DNA of 64,000 nucleotides from Cheiracanthium punctorium (GCA_038373885.1 JAWZYV010000091.1:1116001-1180000), one strand, 5' to 3'. Numbered from the stretch's first letter, positions 22,691 to 34,732 are shown. Notes: generated by a model not told the origin, from the letters alone. Numbers and translations are program-made.

Positions 22691-23659
22691 TCGTATTTAT
22701 GCGAGACGGAAGAAAATGCGAGAATTCTCGCGAGAAATCTCGCGCGAGACAAGACTCTGTCTCGTCTCGCGTCTCGTCCCGCAAAATATTTTTTTTCTCG
22801 TCTCGCGTCTCGTCTCGCAAAAAAAATGTCTGTCTGGTCTCGCGTCTCGTCTCGCGTCTCGTCTCGCGGGACAATGCGAGAACGCGAGACAATGCGAGAA
22901 TTCTCGCGTCTCGCGTCCATCCCTAGGGGGGAGCGTGAAAAACCAAAGAGCAAGTAGTGATATATGTTTTTTAAAAAATCATCATATTTATTCTCATTTT
23001 TACTCAAAAATATATCCCTTTTCGCTTAAAACGTTCATTCAAACTTTACTGATAACATTATTTTGTAGAAAATTCGACTAAATGTTCATTGTTAAAGATT
23101 AAAAAACTGAATGTATTCTGAAAAATGTGAGGGGTGGGGTGAAGGTTAAAAGGTTGAGAACCGCTGCTCTAAGTCGTTTTATGATGAAAGGCTGAAATTT
23201 TGTACATCCTCTTATTTGTGTCGGAGACACATTTTACTAATTGCAGGCCCGATTATCGCACAGGCACTTGTGAAATGTGACCTGTGCACACATACACTAA
23301 TAAGTCAAAAAATTGAATTGGCCAAAATTCCATTCTGTTTAAAGTTATGTACAGGGGCACAAAAATTGAGTCAGCAATATCGAGGGGCATAAAATTTGAA
23401 AAGTGCCCTGGGCTTACACTTCGACTTATCTCCAGTGGATAAAGAATTAAAGCGTGTTACCATCTCTTTTGGGACATCCTGTATACAGAATGTTTCACTC
23501 CCAAATCGACAAACTTGCAGGAGGTGTAGGCACCAGCGCAGTGAAGACTCGGAATTCCATAGCAATGCAGGGTTGAAAATGCCTTAGTTGCGAGCTATGG
23601 TGCAAAGAAGCAGAGAAAAGAACGGAAACGTCAACACATTTATAGGATAGAAAAAAATT

Positions 23660-23937
23660 TATTGAAAGTTTACAGAAAGTGTCCAAATTACGACCAGAAG
23701 TTGCCAGGCAGGCTTGACAGCGTCGTGTCGCATGGAATTCCTTACTTTCTGTTCTGGAAGATCCCTGCGTGTCTCGTATCCTCCGGGCAGTCTTGTGGTA
23801 GCTAGCCGCTGAACGGAAGGTCGAGTGAACCGCGAATGGAACTCGTCATTTGCAACCTTGTTCCCGAGGTGGTAAGATGGACGAGGTACCACCATAACGG
23901 GGCTTCTACTCATTACACGAACGACGCCCGCCGACAC
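23660..23937 (-). pseudogene. Transposase 3' fragment (left half of fold-back)
   Basis: On the minus strand, a block containing GGAGGATACGAGACACGCAG, GACGCTGTCAAGCCTGCCTG and CTGGTCGTAATTTGGACACT aligns base for base with the plus-strand transposase end at 24090-24204, with frameshifts and stops. It encodes no intact domain. Confidence 0.6.
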
Positions 23938-24018
23938 CTCGTCGTAACCTTTGGGCAGCGGTGGGTAGATCGTGGTGGTCCGGTTCCTTGGTCTGCCAGA
24001 TAACCGGACCTATCATTC

Positions 24019-24204
24019 ATGAATGAAGAGTTTGGTGTACGAGACCCCCACTCTTTCAGTAGAAGACCTCGCCCCTGGAATATCTGTGGCTACCAGGAGG
24101 ATATGCGACACTCCAGAAATCTTCTAGAACGTAAGGAATTGCATGCGCGCCGCTGTCAAGCCTTCCTGACGTCTTCGGGCCGTAATTTCGAACACCTTCT
24201 GTAG
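24019..24204 (+). pseudogene. Transposase C-terminal fragment (right half of fold-back)
   Basis: A 61-codon open frame ends LHARRCQAFLTSSGRNFEHL(L) and a stop. Cys-Gln-Ala...Gly-Arg-Asn-Phe-Glu-His-Leu is the usual C-terminus of a mariner-type transposase group common in arthropods. The DDE catalytic core is absent. The right TIR follows from about 24255. Confidence 0.6.
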
Positions 24205-24643
24205 TACAAACTTTCGATAAAATGCTTTCCGTCCCATTAATGGGTTGCTGTTTCTGTTCCTTTTCTCTGCTTCTTTTCACCATAACTCGCAACTACGGCA
24301 TTTACGACCATGCATTGCTGTGTATGATTCCGTGTCGTCTCTGTGCCCTCCACACCTCCTGCAAGTTTTTCGGTGTGGTCATGAAACACCCTGTATAGAT
24401 TTCCACATCCACAAATGCTGGACTATGTATATATTTCCAAAGTATTTAACCTATTGTTACGTGAGTTAGCGTGTGAACGGGTAAAAATGCACTCTAAAAG
24501 TAAGGCTGTAAAACATTTAAACATTTATAATTTACCTTTCTATAATAAATAGAAGTTACGGAATCAATATTCGAAAATGTTACAGATAATTAATTCGGAT
24601 TTACACAGTCCAGTCACGTTAATATGACCACCTTTCAAAAGCC

Positions 24644-25300
24644 AGAATAATCGTCTTTCGCAGAGCGGACCGCTATGAGACGTGCAGGAAGAGAGTCAGT
24701 TAAGGTCTTGAAGGTATTCACTGGGATGTTGAGACACTCCGACGCTAGCTGCGCTAGAAAACGCAATTGAGGATCCATGGCGTGGACAACCCGATCGAGG
24801 TAGTTCCACAGATTCTTCGGTAGTCAAGAGAGTTTGCTGACCAGTAGAGTACGGTAAACTCATCCTGGTTCTCTTCGATCCATGCACGTACTCTGGGAGT
24901 TGTATGACTCCTCGCATTGTCCTGCTGGCAGATGCCATCATCATGGGGAAAAACAATTTACATGTACGGGTGGACATGCACCCTTTCCCTTGGTCCGCCA
25001 GGACAGATCATACTTATGTTGATCCATCCGGGACTTTCGCAATTAGTAACCGGCCTGCGCGTGTATTTTGATGAGCCATCCAAAGAGGCCTACGGATGCT
25101 CGAGTCTTCACGTATACACCAGGCATTTCTTAAGCTTCCCAGTGCTTTCAAACGTCCTTAATGGTTTTATGTCTTTTCGTCCGAACGCATTTCTGTAGCC
25201 GTCGTTCACCACTGTCATGTATGGCTCATGGTGTGCCCCATTTGCCACTTCGCTGATTCTGAATAGCACCATTTTGTCATGCACGGTAATACTTTTACCA
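24644..25300 (-). pseudogene. Decayed Tc1/mariner-type DDE transposase
   Basis: Minus-strand translation includes CQQDNARSHTTPRVRAWIEE near 24870-24930, the second catalytic Asp block of DDE transposases, then after a frameshift NLWNYLDRVV (the third-acidic-residue region, core partly lost) and a C-terminal LPARLIAVRSAKDDYSGF ending at 24644. Stops and frameshifts interrupt the upstream part. Not functional. Confidence 0.75.
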
Positions 25301-25353
25301 TGGTGGCACGTGAACAGTTCACAAAATTAGCCGTTTCGAAAATGCCTCCACCC

Positions 25354-25795
25354 AGAGGCGTAGCCAGGAGGTCGCTGATAGGACTGCAGCCACCCTCGAA
25401 AAACGTAGGGTATGGAAAAAATTAGGTATTTGTGGATAAATTTGAAAGTACGCCTTAATATTCCCATGCACATTTGAAAGTTATCCTAGAGAAGTTTGAG
25501 ATTCAGCGACGGACCTAGGCCAAATATTAACAATCTTTTCTAATGTGTTTTTCCATCTGCAAAGATTTTAAACTCGATTCATGATATTTAAAAAAATTTT
25601 CATCCTTTCTTTTTTTTTTTTTTTTTTTTGAGTTCATATTTTTTATGTGAACGCTTTTAGGCAAAATAAAGGGGGGAGGCTTCCCTTCCCCCCCGAGAGA
25701 GAAAGATTTATCAACTTTTATAAGCTATATTGCATTCTAGATTTTGAGTTCTCAACCATCCCAGAAAAAAAAAATTCCTGGCTTCTGCCTCCACC
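25354..25795. mobile_element. Possible nested CAGTGGCGTA-type insertion
   Basis: CAGAGGCGTAGCCAGGAGG (25354) and an imperfect inverse CCTGGCTTCTGCCTCCA (~25780) flank a stretch with poly-T and G/C runs. The segment interrupts the Tc1-type element. No clean target duplication, so boundaries are approximate. Confidence 0.45.
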
Positions 25796-26003
25796 CTTGA
25801 CCCGAAAGCCAATGATCATGCCCCTGTGGACGTATAAATAGCTCCGTTTCTGCATTACGTCAACTATTGTAATGTTTTCAGATTCCTCGGACACCCTTTG
25901 TATAATGCTCTACAGCATTGTGCTACCACCTGTCATCTGTGATTGGTTATTTCACGTTAGCGTCAGAAGTAGGTGGTGGTCATGTGAAAATGTCTGGACT
26001 GTG

Positions 26004-28297
26004 TATTTTGACAGTAATTAATTCATTGAAATTTTTTAAAAATATGTTTTAAATATATTTTGATAATATATGCTTGTCTGATAATATGTTTGTGTATCGC
26101 ATATGTCAATTTCCCCCCCCCCCCTTTATCTTTCCAATGGCAGCATTCGTCAGCAGCTACGTCAGCATCGTCAAAATGGATTTTATTACACTTTTGCCAA
26201 TATTTATTTCATTAAAGTGCACACTTTTGGAGCATTTTCGAAAGTAAATTTGTCTCAAGCTATTAAAATATTATTCCTAACTCAAAAATTTCTTTCGAAG
26301 TTTAAAATATCTCTAAATCACACTTAGAAATATCCAATACAGAAAATAAACCCATTCTTCCGCTTATTGATTTACTCTTTACGAAGTTATAGCCATATTC
26401 AGTTTTGCAGTGTGTAAAGTGCCTTCTAAATATAACGATTTTATTTCAATTTTGACAGCTGATTATAAATATTTATTTTGATGTTGAATACTTATTTAAA
26501 GCTAAGCAAGGTTGTATGTTCTATTTAAAATTTATTTTTATGTAATTTTATCTCAGTGCAATCTCCATACAATTTTAGCGATTATTTCTCACTTATTCTT
26601 GGTTAATTAAATTATTATACTTTTTAAATTCTCCGTTTATAAGTTTTATCTTATCAACGGGCTAAGATGGGACACCAACAGATATCAACGAGTAAGAAGT
26701 AACTGAGAGGATAAGTTTTTACCTATTCCGTACATTTTTTATTATTTCACAGTGGGTGCATTTTCCCTTTAAGATAAGAAAATTTTAACCCAAAGAACTA
26801 TTTTACTCAGATTCACATTTCTTACTTAAAAATTACTCATCGTCAAAATGGTAACTTGATATTTAACATCAACAGATAAACAGGGGAAAAAATGTTAACT
26901 TGCACTTTTTTGGTAACCTGATCTTTAATAAAAAAATAGTAAATGAGCTAAAAGAGCTCTGTTATCAAATTATCAACAGTTCAATGCAAAATATTTTTTG
27001 AAATAGTAATAGACAGATACTTCAATTTGTACTTTTATAAATAAAATAAGGCTTCTCAAAATGACGATTTTGTGTGCGTTACACATATTTTCCTACATTT
27101 TTAACCAATTTTTTGAGATAGCATGAAAGTTCCGATCCTATTTACAACTGATTTTCATTGTTACAGAAATATAACTGATAGCAGAAATATATAATATCAG
27201 CCACATGCGCTTTTATTTTTCATGAAAATAAATTTTAAGCATTTTTACGTTTATTTAATTCATACTATACAGTTCTTAAAAAAATAATTCGTCATTACCC
27301 AAGAAAGTTGGTCTGTGTTATTTATTTCATCCGTATAAAACATACCGTTTGACACCAATTAAATAAAAGGAGAAAGCTTAGATCTCGATGAACAGCTTTG
27401 AAACTATACTGTTAACATATTTTCTGCATTTTCATGTTAATAGTTAAAAGTAATGTTACGATCATAACAGTAGATATAAAATTAAATATATCAAGTGTAT
27501 CATACCTCTTGAAACTCAACTGAGTATGTTCAAGACAATTTATTCTTCAAGTAAATACTTAAATGCGACTCCAAGAAGCACAACATGAAGCATTAACACC
27601 ATACATACATTTAATGGAAATCTAAATGTTTTATTCTTTTTTAAAAATATTTTTCCTTATGGGAATAATGGAAACAACTTTCAACATCAGATATTCTAAA
27701 TTTGGTGGACATTAAGAACTAACGGTATGTTGTAGATTTCTGTATCGGTGTAAGTTCGGACCTCTACCCTGCCTTTTGATTTTAGTAATTGCTTTTAACA
27801 TAAACACGAACTGAGATTTTAGAAAGTCCCTCACTCAGTCCATATCACTGAGTGCCTTTAGACCTCAGGATAAGTAGCAATATTTATTTTAAGGATATAT
27901 TTTCTCTAGAAAACTTTTAGTTCCTCTTAAAGAAATAATTTTCTGCCAGTATCTGTTTAACATTTTGCTTTTTGTTGAAGACATTCAACTGTCAAGTGAT
28001 CGTAATTATTAACCGTTATCTCAACAATTGTTATTATCGAGACTAGTATGGTTAAATGATTTTTTTATTGACTTTATAACTGAAAAATATTTCTTTCTTT
28101 CTTGTAGGAAACCCTTTGATCTGCGATGCTGAACAAATGGCCGTATACCAAGTATTAAGAAATAGGAGAATAGAAGTAGATGGAAGACCGAATTGCACAG
28201 CAAACCCTCGAAGTCTGTGACAGAATTTAGAAGTTTTTATTTCACTGAAAGATTTCAAGCAGCTCTTTCATCTTGTGCTAAAAACTGAAGTTCTATA
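26004..28297. other. AT-rich non-coding stretch
   Basis: 2.3 kb with no gene or full element recognised. It has a poly-C tract at 26113-26125 and a GGGCTAAGATGGGACACC motif near 26659 reminiscent of inner motifs of some invertebrate DNA transposons. Frames under 75 aa only. Confidence 0.5.
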
Positions 28298-28305
28298 GTA
28301 TATCT

Positions 28306-28825
28306 CATAGGTTCCCAACCTTTTCTGAACTGGTGCCCCCTTTTCTTGTGAATATTTCAATACCGCCCCCCCCCCCACTCCAGAGAAACAAGTACATAAT
28401 GCATGGTGAAAACAAGAATTAAATTTAAAAAAAATTATTAATAGATAGAATATTGTTGGAATTGAAACGCTACTGAATTTCTTCTTCATTTAAAAAAGAG
28501 GAATAAAAGTTTTAGCTTAACTGTTATAAGGACAAGCAGAGGTTTTGATGATACGAAGTAATAGATAATAAACTATTGCTTTCTAAATAAATAAATTGAC
28601 AGTTTCAGATAACAATCAAAACGCATACTTAATTATATTAAAAAGTATTTTTATTAAAATATTATCAGTGTAATTTTTAAGTCTTTTTTAGACTATATTT
28701 GGTTAATCTTCCCACGCCTCTCAGCGCCATATCAACGTCCCTAATTTTTTCTGGGTCTTTTACCGCCCCCCTGACAGCCACAAACGCCCACAAGGGGGCG
28801 TTATCGCCCACGTTGGGAACCTATG
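28306..28825. mobile_element. hAT-like MITE, 520 bp
   Basis: Ends CATAGGTTCCCAACC and GTTGGGAACCTATG, with a perfect 8-bp duplication gtatatct (28298-28305, 28826-28833). Subterminal CTGGTGCCCCCTTTTCTTGT is mirrored by CCACAAGGGGGCG. Interior is AT-rich and non-coding. Confidence 0.85.
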
Positions 28826-29704
28826 GTATATCTAATTCAAAACGGGTATTGATTCAATCAATTTTATCAGTATTAGGAAAAGGAATCCCATGCACAAAGA
28901 ATTTGTTTTCATATTAAGAATCATGCATAATTTTACTATTTATTTTGTTGCATTCACTTTCCATCGTTTTAATTTATTAATTTTTATCTTGCTTATAAAG
29001 CTATTGTAAAGAATTCACGATGTAAATACTACATCTTATTTCATTAAAGTACAATTTTGCATATGTCTGTGATATGGTACTACAAAATATTTGATTCTGC
29101 ATTTATTTATCACTAAACACTACCGAATTTTAACTCCCACTTACATTGAAATTCACTTTTAAAATGTACGGAACCAAAATTGTTGTTGTTATCTGACTTT
29201 TTAAAAGTGAGTATTTTGTTCACCAATTGATACAGCTGATTTTCCGATAACAGAAAGCTCCCTTTACCTTTCGTCAGACATTAAATTTTTAAATTAAATG
29301 TACAATAAAAAATTGCGTAGATATGTGTTTTTCTATATGTTTACAGGTTTTTATGTTATGCAAGCATATAAACATGGGTATTTTGGGTAAGTGCAATATT
29401 TCAAAATTTACAATATAGTAATGATAAAAAAATTATAGATTATTCGAATTTAAGTTTTGAAATAGCAAATGATGGATTTCATAATAGATTTTTAAATTAG
29501 AATAAATTTCTCATTATTTTTTTTACAGATTTTATAAAGCATTATTTTATGTAATAACAAGAAAGGATTTTTAGGCTACGACATAATATGCTTCCGCTTC
29601 CTTAAAAAAAAAAAAAGCAAGTTAATGTGTAGCAATTCCCCTCATTTTATTTTTGAACATATTTTTGTATAGCAACATTCTTTTTAAGTGATGGTTTAAT
29701 AAAT

Positions 29705-30828
29705 GGGTCATTTTCAAAATTCGGTGCCATTTGCTGTTCGCATGTAATATACATACATATATATATATTTACAAGGTATAAGAAAACTTAAATGGTTTTT
29801 CTTTTTATCGTGGTATTTATCAGACAGTTTCCATTACTGATACAATAGATTAAAAAAACCATACTATCTAATAATTTTTTTTAAAGAAATGAGCAGGGAT
29901 AATACAGAAATACAGCTGTCCGAATCATGGAACATAAAGCGTGTTATGCAGAATTACTGGCCACAAAACTTGTACAGTAATTCTACAAACATGTTGCCCT
30001 GACATGTTTTAACATGGTGAAATAGAGTTCAAATTACATTATAAAATGTTTGTATAAAGAAAAATATAAGATTTTTGATAATTTAATATAGCTGTCCAGA
30101 CATTGATGTCATGTCTGTTACCATACATTATTTTCAACTTTTCAAAATACAAAATTGAAATTTGAGAATAGCACCTGTTTACCATTAGAGTGTGATCAAA
30201 AAAGAAATCTTAGCAGATATCTTGAGTTCTTGGCATTTGACTGAGAAAGAAAAAACCTGTTTGTGATAGGTATTTTTATTGCATATCATATCTGTTACCT
30301 TAATTAGTTGCTGAAAATATGTTTAGTTATTTGTTAATTCAATTGATTAATTTAGATAATTAGATTTTTAGTCTAAATAAATGTATCAATTTTATGTTCT
30401 TGGGGAATTATTTAGACTCACGAATTTTTGTTCTTTGAAATATTATGTCTGTTACCGGTCATGTCTGTTACTGTAATCAGTAACAGACATGACAAACAAA
30501 CATTTACAAATAAATAAAGAAACAATATTTTGAAATGGAACAGATTACATTAGACGGACAAAAGGATTCTATACTTATGCAATATATCACTTTGCATCAT
30601 TTTGTGCTGAACATAGGAATACAAATTTCAATGAAAATGTAAGGTAACATGAATGAAAATTTTCATCAAGTATGATTAAAAAAAAATCTATGAAAATTAA
30701 AAAGAAATGCATGAATAACATTTAAATAATGCGCAGAAGGAAGGTATGTTTTATATTACGAAAAAAAACTATTTGAAATTTTATTCTTGCTTCTTAAATT
30801 TCCAAATGGCACCCAATTTTAAAAATAA
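29705..30828. mobile_element. TIR element with repeated ATGTCTGTTAC motif, ~1.1 kb
   Basis: Left GGGTCATTTTCAAAATTCGG followed by TGCCATTTG; right reverse complement GGGTTATTTTTAAAATTGGG followed by TGCCATTTGG: a ~30-bp TIR. The interior carries CATGTCTGTTAC at ~30110, 30445, 30460 and inverted at 30482. No coding sequence, no clear target duplication; superfamily not assigned. Confidence 0.6.
30458..30493. repeat. Perfect 16-nt-arm palindrome
   Basis: GTCATGTCTGTTACTG and CAGTAACAGACATGAC around a four-base TAAT spacer. It is built from two inverted copies of the motif repeated in the surrounding element, so it may be a paired protein-binding site. Confidence 0.85.
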
Positions 30829-31285
30829 CCCAAACATTTTTAAAAAAAGAACATTTTTCGAATCCCGTTTTTTATTTAAAGATGAATAAAGAAGTATGAG
30901 ATGAATTTTTAGAGTATTGTCAAACTCAAACACTTATTTAACATATAAATCGATCCTTGTTTACTGATTAGCGGCAGAAAAATATAGAGATCCATTAAAT
31001 ATAATTTTTTAAAATGTAAAACAATACGTAATTTATAAAAGCTTGAAGCATTAACACTTCAAAAATTATTTAATACCTTTTAGTCCATCGTTGAATAAAA
31101 AGCTTGATTTGAAAAGAACATTTTTTAAAACTCATATTTATTTAACTTAGTTTAGAAATTATTTATCGAATTGTGGTATCATATTATAAAACTGAACAAT
31201 TATGACACAGCATACTTAGTGCCACAATTCCTACTTAATATGCGAGTAATAAAGTAAGTACTACTCCGATCCCAGACAAACTGGG

Positions 31286-31512
31286 GCCTCACTTTGGCCG
31301 AATGGATTAGACACTGAACATGGTAGATAGGTGAAGTGTGAAGGTCCTCCTTCCGGGCTTTTCCGCTAGCCTGTCGATCCAACGGTCTGGAGTTTTGGAC
31401 GGTTTTCTCCGGATTTAACGTGAATATGCGTTAGAACCACTTATAAAGTCCTCCGCCCAAGGCACCCACCATAGGCAGATGCCTCTCGTGTAGGCTTGCC
31501 ATAACAAAACAA
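31286..31512 (+). mobile_element. SINE family B, copy 3
   Basis: Complete-looking copy: head CCTCACTTTGGCCGAATGGA (A-box region), GTGTGAAGGTCC, then CCTGTCGATCCAACGGTCTG, GAGTTTTGGACGGTTTTCTC, body and a terminal AACAAAACAAACAAACCC tail. The B box is diverged. Confidence 0.75.
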
Positions 31513-31887
31513 ACAAACCCAGATAAACTGGAGACGGGACATCACAGAAATGCCTGATATTTGTTTATTTAATTTAATAGAGAGAAAAGAGAAGAAAAGA
31601 AAACCATTTTTTATGGCAGTAGTTAAGATTAACATTACGATACTGCCAAAAGCATTCGACTCATAAGAGTTCAAGCCTGTGGTAGTGTCACACGTTGGAT
31701 TTCTAGTCTTTCGCACGACTAACGTGTCTATATTAGCCAAGGCTCGAGAATGTTTTTTCTTTTTTTTTTTAACATTTTAAGTGCCTTTTGTAGGAAGAAC
31801 GTATTGGATTCCAGCTTTCAATAAAAGTTTAATTAATATTTAAGACTTCAATGAACGTCTAAAGTGGCTAATGACTTATACTAAAGG

Positions 31888-32050
31888 TTTAAGCCTTTGA
31901 AGCGCAACCATTTTCCAATGCTGAAAAAAAAAGGGGTAGCCTTTGCTATTGCTCGATTTAACCACCAGCAAGATGGCGGTCGATCGAATTGTTCATTGGA
32001 TGCCACAGATCTGGAGATCATTTTTTGACACAATTGGCCTGCAGCCAGCT
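31888..32050 (+). mobile_element. Half copy of the piggyBac-like MITE
   Basis: Begins GTTTAAGCCTTTGAAGCGCA and continues AATGCTGAAAAAAAAAGGGG, ACCACCAGCAAGATGGCGGT and TGCCACAGATC, matching one arm of 3441-3943 up to near its palindrome centre. The other arm is missing. Confidence 0.75.
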
Positions 32051-33619
32051 TTTTTCAGAAATTTTGCAATTTTTAACTTCTGACGTACATTTTATTATTA
32101 TACATGAATTAAGAATTAGGAAAAGCATAAAATAAAAACGTTTCTTGTATTAAAAGATGGATTGAGCCAGAGAAATCTGGAAAAAAACCTGATACATTAA
32201 ATTAACACTTCCGCAAAACATGATAATTTGAAAACAAATTTATGCATCGATATCCTGTAGATTAAATAATGATCATCATAGCATTTTTTTGGGGGGGGGG
32301 TGGCATAGACTATTCTCATAAAAATAATCTAAATATCTGAGAAACTAGAGCTTTTAAAACGTAAGCATGTTTAAGTATTTCGGAAAATTCTCTTCACCAG
32401 TCAAAATATTAAGCATTTTAAAATACAAAAATTTCGTTATATAATTATGAGTATAGTCTATTCCCTTTATTAATGTCTGTAAAACATGTATGCAAAATTT
32501 CAAGACATTTCATGGATAATTTTTTTAGTTTATGTTGTTTTGCGTTCAACCGAAAAGCGTAAAACTTTATTTTGAGAAAGTAAAAAAATAAGTTTCAAAC
32601 ACATGTAGAATATGGTGTTTGAGTAATATTTAAGTAGAAGTAGCTTCGTTTGTAAGAAAGATAGATATATAATGTAATTGCTTTTGGAAAGCTGAAAAAT
32701 GTCATTTTAATATTTCAGCAAAATTGAAAAATCGATATTTTCATCCAATATAACGTTTTTAAGGCGTGCGATTACCTTAACAATATTCAAGCTACTGCCA
32801 GAGAAAAACTTGATCCTAAGCATCTTAAATCAGCATTTCAAGTGCTAGAGGTTCACTGGTAGATCACGAAAATACTTAGAAGGTTAAGCAGTGTTTTATA
32901 GATCCGAAATTGGTATTTCAGATGCGCATGTGTATATATCACAAGGAAGTAACGTGACCTTTCAAACTAAAGAAGTACATGAGAGATTATCATTACTTAT
33001 CTTTTGATACATTTCAGAGAGATGTTTAGTGAGAAAAGTTCATCACAAACATAGAGGTGAAGATAACGAATGGAGTAATTCGATACAGTTTATCACTTCA
33101 TGAAGGCCTGGTTGTGAGCTCTTTGCAATAGAAATGTGTTTAACTAGAAATAGAATGTTGTTTAACTAACCAGCGACACAAATGTTTGAAAGTTATACCT
33201 CTTGCAAAGTGCTTTCATTGTTTACAAGAATTAAGCACTTTCATCAATCAATTCCAATTACTTAAAATTTATACACACTTACTATTAGAACAGTTCGTAA
33301 AAAAAATTCTTGAATAGTTGCCAGTGGCAGATTTCCCAATGAGCGTATGAGGCGCGCGTCTCGGGCTTCACAAATCTAAGGAGCCTCAAAATTCGGGTCT
33401 GAAAAAGAATATGTATATATATATAAATTGCTGTTCAGAAGACTGAAATTTTTTGTTCATAGCCCCAGTATTAGTCCTAGAGTAGAAAGCGTTCTTGAAC
33501 AATCTTTTCTTTGGTGCCCCTCCTTTCCCTCGTCACAGCATTGGGTCATAATCAAAATTCATACTTTAATAGCTAATACTTTTAGCTGATAAGTAATTAG
33601 TGCTTCAATTCCTTATTAC
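32051..33619. other. AT-rich non-coding stretch
   Basis: No gene. A lone CAGTGGCAGATTTCCCAATG (33325) may be an unpaired MITE end; poly-G at 32290. Confidence 0.45.
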
Positions 33620-34056
33620 ACGGTAAAAAATCCAGGAATGCTCCATGGAAATACTAATGGGAAAAGTTATATTCACAAATATACCATACAGAAAGTAAAC
33701 ATTCCCATCTGAAAACTTCACTGCTTCCTTTGACCCTTCCCTTAACCAAATATTGCTCCCTTGATTCGCTTAAAATATACGCAATTTACTTAAAAATGAC
33801 CAGAAGTGTAAAAAAAGAAAAAAAAAAAAAACCAGGAATGTTTCTTGAAAATAATAGGTAGCTGAAGTGCCCGAAATTCCAAGGAAAGTTAATGAAAATA
33901 CCAAGAACTTTACTGAACGATACACGTAATTCAGTGGAGCTTACCTGAATTGTTCAGTAAAGTTCCTGATATTTTTATTCAACGCTCCTGGGAATTCTAG
34001 GGTACCCTAACTGCTCATTATTTCCAAAGAAAGTTCCTGCCTTTTTTTACAGCGTT
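33620..34056. mobile_element. Palindromic MITE with CACNGTAAAAAA ends
   Basis: Left CACGGTAAAAAATCCAGGAATG; right reverse complement begins CGCTGTAAAAAAAGGCAGGAA. An inner palindrome pairs AACTTTACTGAAC (~33908) with GTTCAGTAAAGTTCCTG (~33955), and AGGAATGTTTCTTGAAAATAA with its counterpart near 34020. No coding sequence; target duplication not resolved. Confidence 0.6.
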
Positions 34057-34732
34057 GATTTAATTTGTTCACTATATATCGTCTCTATGCTCAATTCCTA
34101 CCAGGAATGAATCCGATTGCGGCGCAGTCGCTGGTATTGCAGCATGACATTCCAACACACCTGCTTTAAAGGCTTTTCCCCGTACAACCAAAAAGTGTAT
34201 AGGCTGATAAGATTATTTCTCATATTTTAAACGTGAAAAGCCTGAACCGCTTGATTCTACAGCTTCTGATTAAAACAATTGTCAAAAATTAAATATTTTG
34301 TATTTTTCAACCGTTCTATCAGGTTGTAACGAAAGTTTTCCGCCATATCTGCCTGAAAATCTAACTTCTAACTCCTTAGATAAGTGTTTTTGAACTTTCG
34401 GTACCAAACCTGCACAGTGTCACATGATACAACAATAGTACTTAAAGCTGTACTCATAATTCGTTGATATTATGTAGCTGACTTTTTGCAACACAAATGG
34501 AAGTAAATGATGGCTCTAATCCTCTAGAGTGATAGTTCCATTTGAGACACCTTATACTTAATGATAACTATATTTTTTTACAGATTTCACAACACAGTGT
34601 TATAAAGTAAACCTCTTTCTTTCAAATGCCAAAAATAGTTTGACAAAATATGAGCAAATACGCCAACGAGAACTGTGTGCTGACGATGTTTGCGGTGGCG
34701 GGAAACTTTCGTTCAACCTAATACATTTAAAT

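Larger units (their letters stand above)
15696..22925. mobile_element. 7.2-kb hAT-like element with TAGGGATGG termini
   Basis: Starts TAGGGATGGACGCGAGAC and ends GTCTCGCGTCCATCCCTA, with a perfect 8-bp duplication ggggggag on both sides (15688-15695, 22926-22933). Both subterminal regions (to ~15872 and from ~22690) repeat GTCTCGTCTCGCG/GTCTCGCAAAA. Frames of 68-121 aa there are only this repeat. I see no transposase in the 7.2 kb, which contains nested elements and otherwise unassigned DNA. It is either a decayed large element or a unit that captured DNA. Confidence 0.7.
15630..23166. mobile_element. hAT-like MITE (299 bp of own sequence) carrying a 7.2-kb insertion
   Basis: Left end CAGCGCTTCTCAACTGTGGG and right end GGTTGAGAACCGCTG are inverted repeats, flanked by a perfect 8-bp duplication ctctaagt (15622-15629, 23167-23174). 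Own sequence is 15630-15695 plus 22934-23166. CAGNGNTTCTCAAC ends with 8-bp duplications are typical of hAT. Everything between was inserted later. Confidence 0.85.
23486..24393. mobile_element. Fold-back Tc1/mariner-type element, 908 bp
   Basis: TIRs ~140 bp: CAGAATGTTTCACTCCC...AACTTGCAGGAGGTGTAGG on the left and CAGGGTGTTTCATGACC...AACTTGCAGGAGGTGTGGA on the right (reverse complement), flanked by TA. Symmetry continues inward into the transposase 3' region, so both halves derive from the same end of a parent element, joined head-to-head near 24000. Confidence 0.75.
24604..26003 (-). mobile_element. Tc1/mariner-type element, 1.4 kb, TA target
   Basis: Left end CACAGTCCAGTCACGTTAAT and right end (reverse complement) CACAGTCCAGACATTTTCAC, both followed by (A)TGACCACC, flanked by TA on each side. 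Holds a decayed transposase on the minus strand and a younger insertion around 25354-25795. Confidence 0.8.

Noticed and set aside
22582..23081. Several Arg/Ser-rich frames of 68-121 aa on both strands
   Set aside because: All are readings of the GTCTCG repeat at the end of the 7.2-kb element. Mirror-image frames on both strands are a sign of the repeat, not of coding.
24917..25198. 93-aa plus-strand frame
   Set aside because: It is antisense to the DDE transposase remnant, which carries the recognisable motifs on the minus strand.
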